Shown here: positions 21,056-33,367 of the stretch, in pieces | Layout of the letters: each line of letters begins with the position of its first letter | Position numbering within the stretch: the stretch's first letter is position 1 | Origin: Phlebotomus papatasi | Lineage: Eukaryota > Arthropoda > Insecta > Diptera > Psychodidae | Direction of reading: 5' to 3' | DNA length: 64,000 nucleotides | NCBI RefSeq assembly: GCF_024763615.1 | Contig: NC_077223.1 | Location: 36,518,627 to 36,582,626 of the forward strand | Translations under genes and position numbers: made by a program | The notes under the pieces: generated by a model | What the model was told of the DNA's origin: nothing | What the model saw: the letters and a program-made list of their open reading frames with translations, nothing else | Database searches by the model: none

Positions 21056-22698
21056 TTTAAAGAGTTAAATATTGTGAGTACTTTTACTAATAGAAATGTC
21101 ATAGTTTTTCTTAGATTTCAAAACCGATTTTTTTAGTTTCAATTGATTACCTTGTTGATAAGTAAATAGTTAATATACAGTTAACATATAGCCGTCAATT
21201 TTCATACTTTATGGATTATTTTTAAATTTATCTAAACTATCTGTTCTTGGTTTTAGAAAAAAATCTTGTTTTTAAAAGCCAGATTTAACTGATATTATCG
21301 AATAATCTTAAAAACAATATGACTAGAAAAGCATAAAAAAAGACAAATACGACAACGAACGATGCAAACAACGACGATCTATTATTACCTTAATTCAATT
21401 TGAAATCAATTTAAGAAATGATAGTGAATAGATTAACAAGTGCAGCATTTCAATATCGTTAGAACATTTTTTTTCTGGAAACAAGAATTTTTGCGTAATC
21501 TCCGTTGTTTGGAAATTATAAAAGAAATCTCTCAAATTTTGAAGGGCTGATTTTAAAAGACCAAGAAAAAGACTGAAGTCTGGAATGCCAAAAAGAGAAC
21601 CAAAAGGAAGGAATGAATAACAATGTGCATTGAGGTAATTCCCGAGAAAAATTTGTTGCGTGTGGTGGATTTGATTTCCATTCTTTTTGGGTGCACTCCT
21701 AAAACCAGAGTGCAACAATTCGAAAAATTGCTGAAAAGTCATTGAAATTCCTCATGTTGTCAATTTTGAGAAATATTTGCTTCTGTGAACCCCTCATATA
21801 AATGTAGTATCATTGTTGGTGAGGTAATAGACAAACAAGAAGTGAAAGAAAGACGATCTCAAATGAGTTTTCAGAACTACACAAATTATGGGGTTTCGAT
21901 TTTCTCGGTGTTTCGGTTGCCGTTTCGGTGGTGGAAATAGAAAAAAAATTAATAATTTGATTTCGTGCTTCTCAAAACGGACCATCTCATCTATGATCTA
22001 ACCCATTCACCTCTTAAACCTGCTGGTAACATCGCGCCCGAACTGTTGATATTTATTCTAAAATTAAATTTAATAATGATATGATTTATTATTTTCATCA
22101 AACACAATTCATCTTTCCAGGGTTGGTTTTTGTGATCTTGTGCAAAGGCATAAAAAAGATCATTAGAGTGATGAAGTAAAGCACAGAAAGATTTCACTCG
22201 TAGTTTGGGATTGTTTGGTTGAGGAGGGAAAAAAAGGAGAGCATCACCAAGTCCATCCAAGTGTTATATTGTTGGGAGTTTATTGTGGTTAAACTTTTTA
22301 TGCATCATCTCGCGAAGAATTATTACAACCGAAGAAGACACACACGAAAATAAAGCGAGCGCACGAAAAGAATTTTATAATTATACTATTTTGGGTCAAA
22401 AACATCGATGAGACCTAGAGTTTGAAGTAGAATCACGAAGGAGATATTAGGAGAATTCCCAAAATATGATTATAAGTTTCACGGAAATTTTTGCTTCTAC
22501 GGGATAGTACATTCATTTACTGCCAAATTGTCACATAAAAAGCACTAAAATTAACAAAATTACTCAAAGTCAGAGCAGAATTTAGAAATTAGAACTAAAT
22601 TTCTTCATCTAAAAACATTATCCACATAAAATATTTAGTCTTAATATTTTTTATACCCGCGCTTTCTGTTCTGACTATAAGTTAAACGATAAGGTTAA
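21056..22698. other. Noncoding; unique island 21380-22400
   Basis: From 21380 the sequence is mixed in composition and repeat-poor. Minus frames of 115, 63 and 89 codons at 21742-21395, 21985-21794 and 22260-21991 have no recognisable domain, and I did not find a convincing exon. Possibly conserved regulatory DNA. Confidence 0.35.
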
Positions 22699-22886
22699 TA
22701 GGGGAAGGCAGGGCTACATTGAAAACGCTATATTTTGCATATTTCTAAAAATAAAAAAGAACCTAAGCACAATATTATTTCGATCCACAATTGCTTTCTC
22801 TATCTAAATTACATTAACGTTAAAGCTTAGATTTCTTTAAAATATGCAAAAAAATAATGCTTTCAATGTAGCCCCACCCATATTTA
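22699..22886. mobile_element. TAGGG-class MITE (GGGGAAGGCAGGGCTAC end), decayed
   Basis: Left TAGGGGAAGGCAGGGCTACATT, right AATGTAGCCCCACCCATATTTA, where the last bases of the terminus are lost. Interior related to 20539 and 42380 (ATCCACAATTG, TATCTAAATTACAT). Confidence 0.65.
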
Positions 22887-23131
22887 ACCATTTGCACATA
22901 ACTTATAAAGACCTTATAAACTTTTCTATTGGCATAACATTTTTTTCATTAACAGTTTTATTTTCCAAATTAAGTACTTACTTATTTCGAGTACAATCGA
23001 TAGACATATTTTTTTCAATTTTTTGAAATTCTTAAAATTCCAAGAATCTTACAATGTATTAATAATTTTATTGTTCAAAATAAAAAAAATATGATTATTT
23101 GAATGTATTTAAAAAGAGTTGCAATAGTAGA

Positions 23132-24165
23132 TATGGGGAAAGGTGGGTCTACTTTGAGTTGTAAGGCTACACGGTAAAAAAAATCGGCACATATTTGTTC
23201 TAAAAATTAGCTCGTCCACGGACACCATAATTTTTGGCATAATCTTGTTCATTTTACGAGACTCAAAAAGATAACCAATATTAGTAACGGATTTGTTCCA
23301 ATAAATAGCTCGTCTAGTATAAAATCGTATCCTTCCTCCTCTCACACTCAGTCACCGGAGCGAAGAGGACGCCACATCTGTGGCAATTTTCGTGCTACGT
23401 GGTTTCACTTTTTTAATTCGAGATTCCCTTCCCCTCCTGCTGCCAGCACTCGCATATGATTTCGTCATGCGCGCGTCTGTATAAAACACTCTTAAGTTGA
23501 TTTTTATTTGATGTTCCTTATGAACTTTCGCCACTGAAATCCATCTCGACTGAAGTATAGGCCTTAACTGTAAGACGACATCACTTACACGGATTTGTTC
23601 CCGATAATGGGAACAAAAAGATTCCTCATATGAGTAACAATTTCGTTCCAAAAATTACCTCGTCCACGGACACCGAAAATTTTTGGAACAAATATGTTAC
23701 AGATGTAGGAATAATATTGTTATAAAGAAAATGTACCAATTTGTTCCTGACAGTGGGAACAAAACAGCCGAGTGCAACAAATTCTATTCCAAATTTCAGG
23801 AACAAATTTGTATAAAACGAAATCAACTCAAATTTGTAGACATTCCACTGTATCAAAACGGTTCCAAAAGAAAACTCTAACAAAATTGTAACTGCATTTC
23901 ATAACAAAATTATAAAGATAACTTTTTGGAACAAAAAAATATCTTTTCTAGGTGCAAATCGATTCCAAAAAAATTGTTCCAAGGAAAACTCATTCCAATA
24001 TTTTGGTCAGTGTCCAAAAGTTTTTACCGTGTACATTGATATACAATTTTTTTTTAATATTTCTAAAGGAAACTGGGCTTCAACGTAAGTAATGTAATTA
24101 AGCTCTACAACACAATTGTGGAACTAAATAAAAAAAAATATTGTAAGGCCAAACTTCTTTTACAA
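23132..24165 (+). mobile_element. TAGGG-class MITE split by a nested element
   Basis: The left part (GGGGAAAGGTGGGTCTACTTTGAG, 23135-23169) and right part (from 24034: CATTGATATAC...ACTGGGCTTCAACG) together match the uninterrupted family member at 20539. The 3' portion is diverged, so the right boundary is approximate. Confidence 0.6.
23168..24033. mobile_element. 862-bp CACGGTAAAAA-ended element inserted in a MITE
   Basis: Element 23170-24031, TA on both sides. Ends CACGGTAAAAAAAATCGG and its partner CACGGTAAAAACTTTTGG. The interior has repeated CTCGTCCACGGACACC (about 23211 and 23665) and many GGAACAAAT/ATTTGTTCC words in both orientations. No transposase frame. Removing it and one TA restores the relative at 20539, so the insertion boundaries are well supported. 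Confidence 0.8.
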
Positions 24166-24229
24166 AAAGTGTATTCCTAATATTCAATGTGAAAAATCTA
24201 TATTAATGTGAAAAGGAAGACAGAAAGCA

Positions 24230-24543
24230 TACACTGGTAAAAATAAATCATATTTGATAGATAGATCAATAGATCATATTTGATACTTTTCAAAAGGATA
24301 GATCTTATTTTTAATTCTTTGACAAGATCACTAGTGTCTCTTGAAATTTTATATGTTTATTTATTAGATAGATTATGTTTTATCGCAAACTTATTACTCT
24401 TTCATATCATATTTCCCTCATCTGAGCGAACAGCAAAGATGATTTTTTCATTGTTCTTATTCGTTTATTCCGGAGTTAAGTAATGGTCAAAACTGGGATA
24501 CTTTCAAAGAATCCCTGGTGATCCTTTCATTTTCACTAGTGTA
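24230..24543. mobile_element. CACTGGTAAAAA-ended MITE
   Basis: Element 24232-24541 flanked by TA. Ends CACTGGTAAAAATAAATC and TTTTCACTAGTG. The terminus resembles both the CACTGAGAAAAA and CACGGTAAAAA families, suggesting related transposases. A 67-codon frame inside is chance. Confidence 0.65.
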
Positions 24544-24838
24544 ATTTTAATATATTGGTTATACGAAAATGTACATTTTTACAAATCCAATGGTATATTT
24601 GACTAAACTAAAATATACGGTATTAATAGAAATTTTATTTGACTTTTTTTTGTTTTTGGAATAATGTTCCAATGAAACTGTATAAATTCGAAACAATGGC
24701 TTTTGTAGCGAAAGAAAGCCGAGTTTCAAATATTTAATATGTGTTATTTTGATTTTTTCTAATAATATAAATTTCTAAATGTATAGCGAGCGCGGCCCTA
24801 ATCGACAATCGTTAGCTTAACTCGTAATTTCTTTGACT

Positions 24839-25505
24839 GTAATTTTGGACACCTTTATTGTAATTTTGGACACTTTGCTTGTAATTTTGGACAACTGATA
24901 TTTCGCAAATAGGAATCTTATTCCTATCCATTTCAATAACTGAACTTACCAAGTCTTCATCATGCTTTTGAGTAGGAACCATAGAATGCCCCAAGGAGCC
25001 CGGACACTTCCTATATAATTGGTTACAAAGATAGTTGAATTCGGCACTCCAATTATGAGCAGATTCACATATTTCTTTGCTCTTCTAGACTTTTTCTAAG
25101 GGTTTTTTAACTGCATGTCGTTCCTTATTTATTAAACATCGTACAACCTAATTATTACAGAATTAAAAATTTATAGAATTTCAAGATACCAAATAATTGT
25201 CCAAAATAAGCAACATAACCTCACTGGTGTACCTTTGCCAAAATTGTCTATTTTTTACACTAAAAATGTAATTCGCAAGGCATCTCGTGTTACTAAAGTT
25301 TCAACAAAACAATTTTAATCCAAATTATAATTAAGTTGAACAAATTTAGAGGTACTATCTGCCAAATAAATATTTACCTGAAATAGATTGCTCATTAAAT
25401 ATTCGAAGAAAATCCCAAATTTCAATTACTTTAGTTGTAGTGTCCAACTTTACCCTCAAAGTGTCCAAAATTACAAGCTGTCCCAAATAACAAGCACTTT
25501 CCCTA
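24839..25505. repeat. TAATTTTGGACA repeat element with TAGGG-class right end
   Basis: TAATTTTGGACA occurs three times at about 21-bp spacing (24839-24893). The complement GTGTCCAAAATTACA occurs near 25460-25475, followed by CAAGCACTTTCCCTA, a TAGGG-class terminus. The left terminus is not recognised. Probably an old foldback with degraded left end. Confidence 0.45.
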
Positions 25506-26989
25506 TTTTACATTACACTGATAATGTAATTTAAAGATTAATACATCAAAATCATTCTAACAAATTGAAAAAAAGATGCAAAAAATTGGAAAGCATTGCA
25601 TGATAATTATGTTGTTTTTTTGTCCGCCACTGTATATAGAATATCCCTAAACATCCCCTCGTTATATACATATACACATAGGTTCTAGTGTAAGCGGAAG
25701 GCTATTAATATTAAAAGTGTCGCCTGAAATCGATTTTTCATTTGTAAATTTCTGCTTTAACACGAATAACGTGCTCGCAGCAAATTAATTGTTCAACAAA
25801 TTGCACTACCCCTTAAGTGAATTTTTAATCCACACGAGGATTTTTAATTTCTGGTTAATTTATATAACAAGCAATAAATTTTATTAAATAAACTCATCAT
25901 CTGCTGCACTGTGTCGCCTTTTTGCATTAATGGTCAGTTATATTGAAATGAACTTTCTGCTGTCTCTCCCTGTCAATTATTTGCCATGGAGGTCTGCCAT
26001 GGAACAAACGACTTCCTGTCCATGTCTTGAGAGACCCATCCGAGTCCTTGATAATCTCCACTGTTCCCCACCATCTCTTTGTGTCCAAGACACCCAATGC
26101 GGATGAAAGAAACAGATGGGTGTAAATAATTCTTCTTGGCCGTCAAAACATTCATCTCTTAGATCTCCATTCACGTTTCTTCCCCCCCAACAAATGTATG
26201 GGTCGAGGTGTGGGGGGCGAGGGCAACAAAAAAGCGTGCTCCAAGTGTGCGCTTTTTCATCGCTTTAAAACAAAGAATCGAGATGGAAAAAGAGGCCCCA
26301 GCAAAAAGAACACCGAACACCTTTTGGAAGAAGAAATTGGTGTAGATGCCAGTATATCACCTTTTGATTTATTCATATTTTCTTCGTTAATAATATTTAA
26401 TGGCAAAATATTGCGAACGAACTTGAATGAGATAAGCCTGTGTATCATGGATGGGTAGGTGGGGGATGCTATACAGAAGGTCAGAAAATGAATTTTGCGT
26501 AGATGAGCTATTTCATCTCCTATTTCGTTCATTTCCCATGTGGATGATGAAGGAAATTCTCAACACGATTGAAATGTTCTCCCCTCGTTTTTACAAAGCA
26601 CAAGTTCAAGCTAATTAATGCAAGGAAAGTCCAACAATTCCTAACCGTTGAAAGTTGTCAAGAACTCTCAAGTTTTCCCCTGCTTTTTAATATGGAGGGT
26701 TCTGTATCATGCTCTGTATTTGTCAAAGGTCCCTTTATATACAACATTATCCACATAAGCTGACGCATCCAAGTAAATTGAGAAACTGGTAAAGTATTAA
26801 TTGATAACTTAAAGCAAAATGTAGGAATAGCGTGCATAGTTCTTAAGTAGAGTTGTTAGTAAGCTCGCAATCTTAGTTTAAGATTTGTATAACATCGGAC
26901 CTACATAATTTCCAAATTATAAAATATCTTTTTGATAACGTTAACCTTTTAACGATGATAAAAAAGAATTTTAAAAAGAGTTTGAAACA
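25506..26989. other. Noncoding; unique island 25830-26780
   Basis: Mixed composition and repeat-poor from 25830. A G-rich run (about 26196-26225) stands out. Open frames on both strands (86 and 91 codons, mutually overlapping at 26198-26532) have no domain. Read as regulatory or intronic DNA. Confidence 0.35.
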
Positions 26990-27421
26990 TAGGGTAAGTG
27001 TGCCAAATTTCGGCATAGTTGCATGAAAGCGTCAAAGTCTCAAGTTTGAAATGTAATATTTTAAATACAAATTGATTTTTGTTTGTTCTTTCTTCTGAAA
27101 GAGTGTTGCTTGGAACCTTGTAGAGAGTTTACCGTCTTTATTTACTCTAAGATCATTCTTAATACATTTTAAAATGAATAAAAATATACACATAGCTTTG
27201 GTGCCCTATTTCGGCCACCTTCATTCTCATAGTTCCTTGCCCTTCGGGAATTCGCCCAATATCTTTTTCACGTTATTTCGTTTGTCGAAGCTACATTTTT
27301 TGTTATTCTTTTGCATTGTATAATCTCTAGAGTACGTAAAATCTAAAAGTTAATGGAAATTCGAGGAACAAAATAGGTGGCCGAAATTGCAAGCTGGCCG
27401 GAATTTGGCACACTTACCCTA
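26990..27421. mobile_element. TAGGG-class foldback (GGGTAAGTGTGCCAAATTTC ends)
   Basis: Left TAGGGTAAGTGTGCCAAATT then TCGGCA; right TGGCACACTTACCCTA preceded by GGCCGGAATT. TA at both ends. A second GGCCGAAAT and its mirror (near 27214 and 27378) lie inside. No ORF. Confidence 0.75.
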
Positions 27422-27443
27422 TCTTGTAATTATCAACCAGTTA

Positions 27444-28035
27444 TTGGAGACTGGGGCAAAATTTGCCAAAACGCATATTTAATTCTTGCACGAGCTCTGA
27501 GAAAACTTAAACGCTTTATAATGAACATATTTTATAGGAAATTTACTGCTCTACAACATTGCAGAAGACTATTTTCCTCTATCTCGAAAGAAATGTGATT
27601 TTCGAGTAATTTTCTAAAAATCGATTTTGTGGAGATTCTCAAAATTGCTGGGGCAAATTTTGTCAGTCTTCGGATAATTTGTGACGTTTTATTCTCGCAA
27701 ACGTTAAAAATATCAAATAGACAAATTTTTATAATAAATTTATTCCTCTACAACTTTGTCGAAAATAATTTTTCTCTATCTTAACGAGAAATGTGCTTAA
27801 ATTGAGCTAATCAGTATTGATATTTTTGTAAGACAAATATTCCAAAAATAGGGCTCAAAATTTCATTACTTTTTATTTTACATAATCCTTCCTCGAATCC
27901 CTTGAAACTATGTAAGTTTAAGAAGGTTCATGAAGGCTATCTATAATAAAAATTTTAAGCTTCAGTCTCTTTTACTTTAGAAAATAGTGAATATAGAAAT
28001 TTTCGTTTTGACAAATTTTGCCCCAGTCTCCCCTA
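27444..28035 (+). mobile_element. TAGGG-class foldback (GGAGACTGGGGCAAAA ends), fullest copy
   Basis: Left GGAGACTGGGGCAAAATTTG, right CAAATTTTGCCCCAGTCTCC then CCTA. The interior matches the minus-strand copy at 19064-19845. It lies 22 bp from the preceding foldback. The 73-codon frame crossing the left edge is not a gene. Confidence 0.72.
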
Positions 28036-28129
28036 CTTATATTAAACCTGTTTGATATACCGCGAGAACTTATTACGTGATTGTTGGTATGTTAGTCCAG
28101 TTATATACTTTTTTGTTCTAATTTTCTCA

Positions 28130-28207
28130 TAATGGAGCAGCAGTGGGTGGAAAGGATCCCGGCTTTGTAAAATACTCGAACTCGTGACTCAAAAACATGC
28201 CCTAAAA
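28130..28207 (-). repeat. Fragment of a tRNA-like dispersed repeat
   Basis: On the minus strand GAGTCACGAGTTCGAGTATT followed by TTACAAAGCC and CCACCCACTGC aligns with 36495-36545 (plus) and 59742-59790 (minus). GAGTTCGAG resembles a Pol III B box. Short remnant. Confidence 0.45.
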
Positions 28208-28208
28208 T

Positions 28209-28545
28209 TTGATTGCCACAAATGATTTTAACCAATCTATAAATTACTTAAAAATTGTCCAAAATAGACCTAAAGCAATACGTTCAAGACTATCTCCTCG
28301 ATATGTGTTTCTTTTTCATTTTACTTTTAAAGAATATATTTTAATAAAATCCAAAAATAAAAACAAATCTACTCATTTTGAAACTTTTAAACATTTCAGT
28401 GTTAATTATTGTATAGTAATATCAACCCAACATCACTGTCATAAGATGTCATCAAAGAAGATCCATAAAGGACTTTTTAAGCGCCTTCAGACCCTAATGA
28501 GGTAAAAAAAAATCTCTTTAGACAATCGCGTGGATTTGCGCCTTA
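28209..28545. other. Noncoding spacer
   Basis: A 98-codon frame at 28209-28505 has no domain and begins inside repeat-derived sequence; not considered a gene. Confidence 0.35.
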
Positions 28546-28685
28546 AGGTGTCTACACATTGAGAACAATTTTCGTCAAAAATTGCCTTTTTGAAGGAAAT
28601 TGGCTGCAGTGCTGCAGGGAGAAACGTCAAAATTCTGTCAAAAATGCAATTTTTGATGAAAATTGCTCCCAATGTGTAGAGGCCT
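28546..28685. mobile_element. 140-bp MITE with GTCTACACATTGAGAACAA arms
   Basis: Left AGGTGTCTACACATTG then AATTTTCGTCAAAAATTGC; right GCAATTTTTGATGAAAATTG then CTCCCAATGTGTAGAGGCCT. Arms are about 45 bp. Terminus shared with the element at 20947. Confidence 0.75.
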
Positions 28686-28720
28686 CTAGCCGTCAGAGAT
28701 TTCTTCAAAACTCTTATACG

Positions 28721-28900
28721 GGCTTCAGACTTGGCTTAACTCCTCTAATTCCTTATCAGGCCTTATTATTTTGGAAAATTGTTGTTTAGGATTGGATATT
28801 AAAGGCAAATAATCCAATAAATTTTGAAAAATCAATAAAATTGCTTATTATTTAGATTTTTGAGACGTTCGGGAACTGGGCTAATCTCCAGTCTGAAGCC
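28721..28900 (+). mobile_element. GGCTTCAGACT MITE, copy 2 (best preserved)
   Basis: Ends GGCTTCAGACTTGGCTTAAC and its partner GGCTTCAGACTGGAGATTAG. The interior, with CTTATCAGGCC and GGGAACTGGGCTAA, is shared with 12925 and 33657. It starts only 36 bp from the preceding MITE. Confidence 0.72.
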
Positions 28901-29179
28901 TACTTTAGTGTTCCTTATAACGAACTATTAACCCTGTAACGATTTAATGTGAACTAACTTTCAATACTAAACCTCTACGATACTTCACCCGAAACGGTAA
29001 CTAATAACTAACAGGCTAACACAAGAAATGTTCCTAGGAAAAACCGGCTCCGCTCTGTGAGACATCTATTACGGTAATTTAAATACCAACAGAGGCTTTA
29101 ACTGTTAGGAGAAGCTAGTGCTAGTGTTTCCGATTCTGACTCTGACTTAAAGGTTAATGAGACTTCATATAAGTTCATA
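28901..29179. other. Short noncoding spacer
   Basis: No recognised feature. Confidence 0.3.
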
Positions 29180-29430
29180 TACACTGAGAAGAATCCGAAA
29201 AAGTTAAAATAACATTCCGGAAATGTTTATTTTACCCTGCAGTATTGATCCGAAGTCGGTGTAAATATTATGCTTTTTAGGTGTATTAGGGGTTAAAGTT
29301 ACCCTTTTTATGATAATTTTACCCTTAAAAAGGCGTAAAATTAACATTAAAAATGTTGATATAATTTTACACCTAAAAAGTGTTAAAGTTATGAGGAAAA
29401 AAAGTTAATCGCACCCCCGTTTTTTTCTCA
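29180..29430 (-). mobile_element. CACTGA-type MITE, copy 3 (inverted)
   Basis: Begins CACTGAGAAGAATCCG after TA at 29180-29181. The interior is the complement of copies 1 and 2, with CTGCAGTATTGATCC and TTAATCGCACCCCCG. The far end stops at TTTTTTCTCA; the last bases and TA are lost. Confidence 0.8.
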
Positions 29431-29742
29431 AGGGAAGGTAATAGGAAATATAAGGTTACATTTAGAATTGGTTGGAATCATCCATACATTCTTACTTTCT
29501 TAATTTGCGTATTATTTTTGTAATATTTGGGACATTCCAAGAAGTAAAACAGCTCCCTTATAGAACAAAGTATTGGAAAAGTCTTTTAGTGCACTTTTAA
29601 AAGACTTAAAGTGAGAATTTTCTATTGAAATTCATAGGAGCTCTTAAGATCATTAAGAGCACGCCACTTTACTTATAGTAATCACAGTGATAGAACCAAG
29701 AGCGTTACAAACAAATAAAAAGATTTTTGGTTCTAAATGCCT

Positions 29743-29963
29743 TAGGATGAAATTGGGTAATTTGGAACCATTTACAATTACTGACATTTGTGTTTTTTTC
29801 ACTGTTTTAGAGATTCAAAAGATTAAAAATCTGTTTCTGTTGTTCCTAATCGACTTTTTCTTTTATTTAGCGGTAGTAGTTTTTTCTTTGCTCGTCTGAA
29901 ACAGTGAGAAAGTCTCAAATGTCACAAATTATAAATAGTTCCAAATTACCTCATTTTACCCTA
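29743..29963. mobile_element. TAGGG-class MITE (AATTGGGTAATTTGGAACC ends)
   Basis: Left TAGGATGAAATTGGGTAATT, right AATTACCTCATTTTACCCTA, TA at the edges. The step after the terminus reads TTGGAAC on both sides. The 70-codon frame inside is not a gene. Confidence 0.65.
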
Positions 29964-30715
29964 CTTAGGGAATTTTACAAGACTATATTAAGAAAAAGTT
30001 GTTTATTCTGAGTTTATGGAGCTGATATCATGAGCTCACAATCAGAGATACTTATAATGCAGTTACCAATCCTCTGAGTCGAAACCCTGAATCTGCCAGT
30101 AGCCTTTTTCAAATGCACTCATGCCTCACTACCATAAATTTTGACGATTATATGTATATCCTGTCGTGTTTAAACAATTGATGATACCTTCCGGCAGTAT
30201 CTCTAGACGATTACCCATCTTTTAACTTTTTCTAATTTGCCATTTTAACCTTAATTTTAAATTTACAAAAATATATTATTTTATTATTATTTATCAACAC
30301 TTTTATATGTATAAATTGAACACTGCAAACTTTAGAAATGTGTAAATCTACAATTTGTCTCTAAAATGATATAACTTCAGAATATAACAGGATTTAAAGA
30401 AATTAGCTTTAGACATTTGACCATTTTGAGAAAGTTTTACAAATGTGTCAAGAAACTTTTGGCCGATGAAAAATACTGAACTTTGGAAAAAAAATAATTT
30501 TTTATATGAAATGAAATGAATTAGAATTTTGAAAAATATATTAATAATATTATGGATTGCAATACAAGCAACTCATTTGAAAACGAAAAAAATATAATTT
30601 TTTAACCTGCTTTCCTGAACTGTCTATAAACTTTCGGTCAACCTGAGATGAATGTTCCATCTAAAAAGTGATGTACAAGTTTTTGTGTCCGGTCTAATGT
30701 TTCCAGTGAAAATAA
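29964..30715. other. Noncoding AT-rich stretch
   Basis: At 30085-30125 the minus strand has a B-box-like GGGTTTCGACTC, possibly another SINE remnant, not firm. Otherwise nothing recognised. Confidence 0.35.
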
Positions 30716-30862
30716 TGTCCAACGCACAATAACTTTTGTTTAGTCAACATGTTTTTGATATTACAATGAGAGTGAGTGAGATCTAGATCTAGTCATCTCG
30801 CTCTCACTCATAGGAAATTTTGAAAATATGTTTACAAACAAAAGTTATTGTGCGCTGGGCAT
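30716..30862. mobile_element. 147-bp palindromic MITE (GCGCACAATAACTTTTGTTT family)
   Basis: Ends GTCCAACGCACAATAAC and GTTATTGTGCGCTGGGC. The centre, AGTGAGTGAGATCTAGATCT, is itself palindromic, so almost the whole element folds on itself. Four more copies are in tandem at 45526-46113. Confidence 0.85.
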
Positions 30863-31163
30863 AAGGCGTACGTATGTGGAACAATTTTATACGTATCTGA
30901 GCAAATAAGGGCACCTGTGTAAAAATCGCCACTAACTTTTAATTTTGCTCTGAAAAAGAATCTAAGGGTTTCCAGAAATTTAGTCTGGTGGAATTATGAA
31001 CATACCTGATAAATAAGAGATGTTTTTGTAAAAGTGCAGAATTGATTCGGTATGTGTCGCATTCAGAAAACAAATTTTAACTAAAACCAAAAGCAACGAT
31101 TTTTACACAAATTTTAGAAAAAAAGTCCGTATATACTGGACAGGAGCGTGACTTTTGCAGTTA
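30863..31163. other. Noncoding spacer
   Basis: AT-rich; nothing recognised. Confidence 0.3.
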
Positions 31164-31383
31164 TAGGGACAAGTACTCTCCCTTTGCATGTTCATGCCTT
31201 CCAATGATGTCATTTTTTTTTTTATTTTGCTAAGAGATTTACACATAAATTTAGCATAATTATCAATAATTGATACTAAGCTAACTAATATTTAATATAA
31301 ACGTGTAAGTCGCTTAGAAAAAATAAAAGAAAAATCACATTATTCAAAGGCATGAACGTTCGAAGGGAGAGTACTTTCCCCTA
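31164..31383. mobile_element. TAGGG-class MITE (GGGACAAGTACTCTCCC ends)
   Basis: Left TAGGGACAAGTACTCTCCCT then TTGCATGTTCATGCCTT; right AAGGCATGAACGTTCGAAGG then GAGAGTACTTTCCCCTA. About 38-bp arms, TA at both edges. It shares only the first few bases with other class members. Confidence 0.72.
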
Positions 31384-33234
31384 CACTTGATTTGTATTTT
31401 AGGAGAAAAGCATAACTCAATTCTGTTATAACATAAACATAAACACAATAGGATAACAAGGACACCTATTAACATTAAGAATTTCTACCACGACCTCTTA
31501 ACACTCTTTCAGTACTATTTGTAAAATAAATGAACACTTCTCTTTATAGTAAATTGTACCTATATTAAAAAAATCATATTAAGACTTGGGATAAATAAAA
31601 AGAAATTCAATATATTGACGACACTGCCAACAAGTCTTCCCTGTCCAATATGTGTTCTTCTGACCTTCCCACTTTCAATATAAATTTACTTAAAATATAA
31701 GAAGCATTGTCTCTCACATATTTTACTTAAAATTATCCTTTGACAAGAGTAACTTTTAGAACATTGGAAATATCGCCAGTATTGCTAAAATTCTGATTAA
31801 AATTTATAGTCATCGAAAAGGTTTTCGGTCAGAAAGTCTCACATTACGTCATGAGGATTAGTTTTTGCTAGTTGGGTTGTATTTCCTATATCTTCAATAG
31901 AAACAATTGCGTGAATGTTAAAATCAACTTCTTCATTTCATTTACTTTTAAGTCACTAACCCCCTGTTTGCAATAAACATATAAATGTGATTTCAATGGC
32001 GTGTGCGGAATTTATTAAATTTAATATTTATCTCTCGAATGGCATAAGAAGTAAAAATGGATTGATGGTACAATAGAAGGAATACATCGTAAAGTGTTGG
32101 TATTTCAATAAATACTTGTGCGAATTGTCTCTGTTCTTGGTGGAAAAAAAATTAAAAAGAGGATGAAGGCAAAAGGGATTCATTCATTAAAATGCGCGAA
32201 TGGATTGAGAAGGAAATTAAAGGAAATGAATATGGCATAAAAATGAATGATGCACAAGAAAAATCATAATATTTTACAGCAAATTAAATCAGCATGCTCC
32301 AAATACACCATCAGCCATATGATTCCATTTTGGCTTGAGCAAGAGACTTTAATAGCTTTTAGATATTTCGTCAGGTCAAAAGTTATAACGAGAGAGTCCA
32401 ACGTCTTGGGGATCATTTAAATATTTCTCCCCTTTTTTTGTTTGGCCTCTTGAGCGCGCGCGAAAATTATTTCTTCTTGGCACTTGAGATTCTTTTTTGG
32501 AATCTTCTTCTGCTCATCTTCCATCATCAATGAACTGCACGAGGAGTCTGGCCATTTAATCACTTTTTCTTCCTTCCTCTCACTCTCAATTGTGCATTTT
32601 TCTTCCTCCTTTTTTGTCTTCTGCAATAAACTCATCGGACACATTCATATTTTATTGTGCTTATTCCGGAGAATTGCAATTATTCGCCTAACAATTTTAC
32701 TTCCAAAAGCCAATATTGTTAAATTAAGAAAAAAATATCTGATTGACTGAAATCAAATAAATAATAAAATTATTTGAAATTATACCTTAGTATAGTCAAG
32801 AGAAGAAAATAGCCGAATGACCACGTTTTATACTCTATAAAATGCCTGAAATTATTCCAGCAAAAAATATAAAAAATAAAAAATAATAATAAAATTTTCT
32901 TGAACCCTGTTTTAAATATCTTCCTTATTGAAGATATCAATTTCGATCAACTTATTTTCCATAATTTATGCTTGAGGAAGTGTTTCCAAACTAATTTGAA
33001 TATGCCACATTATTTAAAAAATACCTCATTAGAGAATAATATGAGTCAGATTGTCTCCAGTTCGTCTTTTCCGCCTGTTTTAAAGAAGACACTTTTCCTT
33101 AAAAAAAAATCCGTTCCAGAAAAGCTTTCCGAAAAAGCACATTTCTCGTTTGGATATTTCTTTTATTTATGAAATTCTATAATACAGTAATTCAAAGTGC
33201 TTTAAATTTGTCCAGAAATCGTCCTTAGCCATTT
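31384..33234. other. Noncoding; unique island 31900-32640
   Basis: The segment 31900-32640 is repeat-poor with mixed composition and C/T-rich tracts on the plus strand around 32560-32620. Open frames there overlap on both strands and lack domains. A 90-codon frame at 32900-33172 has no homology I recognise. Confidence 0.35.
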
Positions 33235-33367
33235 AAGGATCAGTGGCTCATCGGTAACCGGACAAACAAAAACAATTTTTCTGATTATATAAAGTTATTT
33301 TGTCCTTTAGTCATAAAAAAAACTATTTTTTCGATCACCGACGACCGCTTGGTCCTTAATAGGTTAA
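33235..33367. mobile_element. Decayed TTAA-flanked MITE, piggyBac-like
   Basis: Left TTAGCCATTTAAGGATCAG, right TTGGTCCTTAATAGGTTAA. Only the right TTAA is intact. The (C)CATTTAAGGA terminus resembles the sharper element at 43256-43401. Old copy. Confidence 0.4.

Noticed and set aside
24280..24483. 67-codon plus ORF as a gene
   Set aside because: It lies wholly inside a CACTGGTAAAAA MITE and has no domain.
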